From: Strigamia acuminata
Lineage: Eukaryota; Arthropoda; Chilopoda; Geophilomorpha; Linotaeniidae
NCBI GenBank assembly: GCA_949358305.1
Contig: OX442314.1
Coordinates: 26,211,118-26,275,117 of the forward strand
Length of the DNA stretch: 64,000 bases
Reading direction: 5' to 3'
Shown here: in pieces, positions 60,827 through 64,000 of the stretch
Layout of the letters: each line of letters begins with the position of its first letter
Numbering within the stretch: position 1 is the stretch's first letter
Translations under genes and position numbers: made by a program
Notes under the pieces: generated by a model
Told to the model about the DNA's origin: nothing
The model's database searches: none
Seen by the model: only the letters and a program-made list of their open reading frames with translations

Positions 60827-61639
60827 ATTGATGGCAAAAGTCGGCGTTGAGTACGAAAACGCGAGGAAAACGTGACAATGGAACGTAGGCCTAACGTCGG
60901 GACGGCGTGGTCAGCAACGGGCCGAAAAAGTGGTCAAAAAGTTCGAAAAACACGAAAAAACTTGCGTCGCTACTGGATTCATTAGTTGCACGTGGATTTC
61001 GGATCCTTATCTCGTCGCCATTTAGTATATATCTTACTAATAACAAATTATGTTGAGGATGGTTGAAATGAAAGGTCAGTCATATTAGGCTAAGAACTAA
61101 CAAGTGAAGTTTATTCGGGGTCAAGCTACAAGGTGGCGCTGGGGGTACAGCGCCTGAGGCAAAGATAACGTCACTACACAAAACATGCAGTGAAGTCCGA
61201 ACACAGCATAGATGCAATGTCAAAATCGTGACCAAAATGCGCTAATTCCATGTCAATGCTACGTTGTTTCGGCATAGTTTCATCCTTATTCTACGTTAAA
61301 TCTATGTAGAATTCTACGTCAAACTCAACGTCGAATTCTACGTCTATTTAACGTAGAATAAGGATGAAACTATGCCGAAACAACATAGCATTTACATGGA
61401 ATTAGCGTCGCCCGGTCGCGATTTTAACATAGCATCGACATAGAGCTGTAGATCGATTCTACTTCAAATCGACGTAGATTCGATCGAGACTTCTACATCA
61501 ATTTGAAGTAGATCCGATATTAAAATCGACTTATAGTTCTACGTACTTTTTTTGTATAAAAAAAACAAAATATTAAAATTTTAAAAAATTTTATTTTTTG
61601 AAAAATAATAACAATATTTGACAAAAAGAACGATTTTTT

Positions 61640-62060
61640 TCACGCGTGACTTCTTAGCAACAACGGTTTTGAGAGTTGAGGCCATTGTTGTGCATTCTCA
61701 TTAAATTTCTCATCTCTTTTCGGCCCAGGTTTGCACCATTTTCCCGTTGTTTTTCCAGTTGTAATCGTGTCGGAGCCAAAATTCGCCGGTCACGTATCGA
61801 TCTCGGTCTTTGAAGACCAAAATGGAGGTTTTGTAGACTTTGATTGCGTATTCTTCGTCGTTTTTGCCGAGTGCGTGGTGAACGTTCGCTTCTTTTCCCG
61901 TGCTGACGCAGCCGTTGATTTCTTCGAATAGCTTGTCGTGTAGTTGATAATTCTTGACAATATTCGTTTGAGTATTGGGCTTCCAAACCCGCAGTAATAA
62001 AAATACGATTGTTTTTCCGGTACCATCTACATCCAGTGTTTCCCACGTGTAACTCACATA
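61640..62060 (-). pseudogene. RIO1-kinase (RIOK1-like) pseudogene fragment
   Basis: On the minus strand the frame reads EINGCVSTGKEANVHHA, EYAIKVYKTSILVFKDRDRY and GKMVQTWAEK. These are the ATP-binding region and following strands of RIO1 atypical kinases, which act in late 40S ribosome maturation. A one-base loss follows at TWAEK. EMRNLMRMHNNGL then continues in another frame, and after a second shift PLLLRSH appears, again a RIO1 block. Two frame breaks in about 90 codons, no introns and no N- or C-terminal parts point to a dead, probably retroposed, fragment. Confidence 0.85.
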
Positions 62061-62639
62061 TCCGACTAGGTTCGGAAATGGATCTGTAGAACACGCGCGT
62101 TTTTCATCTACAAATTAGTGTTTTTGGTTTGGTTAATCAGTATTAAGAAAACATAAAGTCAAACTACCTTGTTTAATTGTTGAGTTGTGTGTGGTCTGTT
62201 CGCGGGTTCGCTCCTTATCGCGAATGACCTGTCCGCTAGTTCGTATTGATTCGCTTCGTCTGTTAAAAATAAATTCGTGTTAATTTTTAGTTTAGTTTTA
62301 CGTCGGCATAAAAGATCGTAATAAGTGAAATTTATTTACTTTATATTCGAATTACGTTATTCGGGCAGTCGGGTCGTTTATTTCCTATCATTTTCCGATT
62401 TCCGAGGTTAATTTTGAATACACTGCGTTTTTGTCATCGCTTCGGCGTGTATCGATCGTTGATCGATCTACCTGTAAAAATCAAAACACCTACCGGTACC
62501 TTCCATACACATGGCTTACATGGTTGTATAGTTTAATTCCAGCAACAAGATGTTTGATTAAAACCATTAAAACCATTAACCTAACCACGCGGTCGCTTAG
62601 AGCACACAAACCGGAAGCCGGTACTTTTAAAAATTCGTG
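62061..62639. other. Stretch without recognised content
   Basis: No domain-bearing ORF, TIR or tandem repeat seen. Confidence 0.4.
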
Positions 62640-63022
62640 TACCGCGGACCCAACCGAACTTACGATGCATCTCGCGGTTCCTGAGAAAACACGAGAAAAC
62701 ACGAGAATCTCGTGTTTTCTTGCGTTCTCCACTTCCTATTTAAAAAAAACCGTAAAGAATCATAAAAAAAAACTGATTAAAAGTATTATTATGGTTTTTA
62801 ATATTATTTTTCACTTTTAATCGGTTTTTTTAATGGTTTTTTATGGTTTTTTTTAAATGGGAAGTGGAGAAAGCGAGAAAACACGAGATTCTGGAGTGTT
62901 CTCACGTTTTCTCATGGTCCGCGAGACGTACCGCAAATCCCGGTCCCAGTACTGTACCAGGACCGCGACCGCGGTACTTTATGTGGGAGTGCCGTGTACC
63001 GCGCACCGGGTCCGCACAACAC
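62640..63022. mobile_element. Fragment related to the GGACCGC hAT element
   Basis: The right end CGCACAACACTG matches the end of the element at 29,870-30,326. GACCGCGG blocks and CACGAGAAAACACGAGA are also shared. The middle holds an AT-rich palindrome (about 62,690-62,895) with mirrored CTCGTGTTTTCT blocks. The left end was not found. Confidence 0.6.
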
Positions 63023-63465
63023 TGTCCCTACGTTCACAAAACTGAATAAAACATTAAAAATCAGACAAAAAATTTGCATTTTTTATTTAAATTATTTTTT
63101 CCAAAATCCAACGTCAAAACCATGTCGCCAAACACACAAAACTATAAATTTTATATCGAAAAATTGTCAACATTGGTCTTCCTTGATCCTGTCATTAGGT
63201 TATGATGGTTTAATTGATAACCACTTGAAATGTGAATTTCCGCCATAAAAATCTCTTGTATGGGAATTTTTTATTGTTGTTAGTATTTTTATTTCATTAA
63301 ATCCAAGACGAAAATAATTCAAATTTTTTTTTTCTCTGGACGATAAGCAACAATGAAATAGTTTGACAAATCAAGTGCAATGGCTCCTGGCACGTATGCC
63401 ATGTATACATATAAGCTTATGTTCAACACTTTTTGTCCGTATCGTTTAAACTCCTTTAAATTTTA
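63023..63465. other. Stretch without recognised content
   Basis: AT-rich, no convincing feature. Confidence 0.4.
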
Positions 63466-63960
63466 GTAGTGAAGCGACGAAACGTGGAACCGAAGAAAAT
63501 TCAATTGACTTTCATCCCGTTCACCGACCGCGGTCTTGTGTTCGGTTCAATACCAAAGCTCGTGTACCCCGAAACAATCGTGCAATCGCCGAAATGAAGC
63601 GACGAAAAGAACGAGCATGCCGAGACCCGGCATCCGGCGTCGTGACACTTTCGTGTTATTTAGTTCCGCAGGCGACACGTCATCTTGCATACGGTATTCA
63701 GTGGTCAGACCAAAAAGAAAATCCACAGTTCCGAAGACGAATTCGCTGAAATTTCTCATAATAACCAAACGAATGATCGGTCTTCATCCCAGTCCTGCCC
63801 CGTGTGCTCGCTTAAGATTGAAGCAAATCACATGAACAAGCACCTCGACTTGTGTTTACTCCGAAATTTAAAATCATCGTTTTATGTTGTTGTTGTTTTT
63901 TTATTACTTAACTCGTATGTAATATATAAATATTTCATCGTGTTTGGTCGTTCCTCTTGA
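63466..63960 (+). CDS. Region encoding a UBZ4-type (Rad18/Spartan-like) zinc finger; partial or broken gene
   Basis: In the frame 63,670-63,960 the residues CPVCSLKIEANHMNKHLDLC form a C-x2-C...H-x3-H-x3-C pattern. This is the UBZ4 ubiquitin-binding finger found near the C-terminus of Spartan-type proteases and in Rad18. A Ser/Asp/Gln-rich stretch (SSEDEFAEISHNNQTNDRSS) precedes it, as is usual. Upstream, a second open frame (about 63,466-63,748) starts after TTAAATTTTAG, an acceptor-like site. It is Lys/Arg-rich but not recognisable, and it does not join the zinc-finger frame without a shift. After the finger a hydrophobic tail ends with TGA at 63,958. It could be a terminal exon, a retrocopy or a pseudogene. 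The rest lies outside or is lost. Confidence 0.5.
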
Positions 63961-64000
63961 TATTTCAGCCTTTTTTTTACAAAATCATTGTTATTAAAGT

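Larger units (their letters stand above)
57896..61208 (-). mobile_element. Young LTR retrotransposon without reverse transcriptase
   Basis: Two identical 186-bp LTRs (57,896-58,081 and 61,023-61,208) and a 5-bp TAGAT duplication (57,891-57,895 and 61,209-61,213) bound a 3.3-kb element. On the sense (minus) strand it encodes Gag-protease and integrase; RT and RNase H are absent. A TGGCGACGAGA sequence after the 5' LTR may be the primer site, and AATGGGGAATGA before the 3' LTR the polypurine tract. Confidence 0.9.
57634..61560. mobile_element. Foldback element rich in CTATGT/ACATAG palindromes, split by an LTR element
   Basis: Its own sequence lies at about 57,634-57,895 and 61,209-61,560. Blocks such as AACTATGCCGAAACTACATA and CATGGAATAAGCGCATTTCG occur left of the insertion. 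They occur inverted right of it (61,213-61,300) and again direct at about 61,360-61,450. Terminal boundaries are uncertain. Confidence 0.65.

Overview
The window is eukaryotic and looks like an invertebrate, most likely arthropod, genome. It has intron-bearing genes, a DEG/ENaC channel of the pickpocket-like kind, and a mix of BEL/Pao, Copia, Gypsy, Tc1/mariner, MULE, PIF/Harbinger, hAT, pogo/Tigger and piggyBac-like DNA. I cannot name the species. There are no prokaryotic operons, and I saw no rRNA genes or CRISPR arrays.

The host backbone of 2,954-37,524 (+) is one multi-exon gene that I assembled by hand from splice sites and reading phase. Twelve exons give about 846 residues. The product is two DEG/ENaC channel units fused head to tail: TM1-ectodomain-TM2-cytosolic linker-TM1-ectodomain-TM2. 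The fusion point lies inside one uninterrupted exon (31,387-32,081), which carries TM2 of unit 1 and TM1 of unit 2. The exon phases of the two units match one for one. Introns free of transposons are 50-95 bp; all larger introns hold recognisable mobile DNA. Intron 2 (14.4 kb) and intron 3 (6.4 kb) consist almost entirely of nested transposons.

Left edge, 203-2,442: a solo LTR of the same Gypsy family that reappears at 41-55 kb. Intron 1: nested MITEs, including a Tigger relic that itself holds a Harbinger-type MITE. Intron 2: a MITE holding a foldback element that holds an intact MULE (FAR1 + DDE + SWIM + ULP1 protease + PHD), two more MITEs and an intact young BEL/Pao element. Intron 3: a dead Tc1 element split by a decayed Copia element. 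Introns 4, 6, 7 and 9: MITEs, a hAT element with GGACCGC repeats, and a 1.65-kb palindrome with mirrored tRNA-Ser-like SINE copies.

Right half: a PIF/Harbinger element (39,382-57,425, TTA target duplication) with an intact transposase. Its second ORF is split by a full-length Gypsy element (41,044-55,576, AAGG target duplication) with Gag, a canonical -1 frameshift site, Pol and an unusual third ORF. After that comes a young 3.3-kb LTR element (57,896-61,208) that keeps Gag-protease and integrase but has lost reverse transcriptase; it sits in a foldback element. The end of the window has a RIO1-kinase pseudogene and a small region encoding a UBZ4-type zinc finger.

All coordinates, splice sites and comparisons were read by eye. 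Domain names rest on motif recognition, not on database searches.
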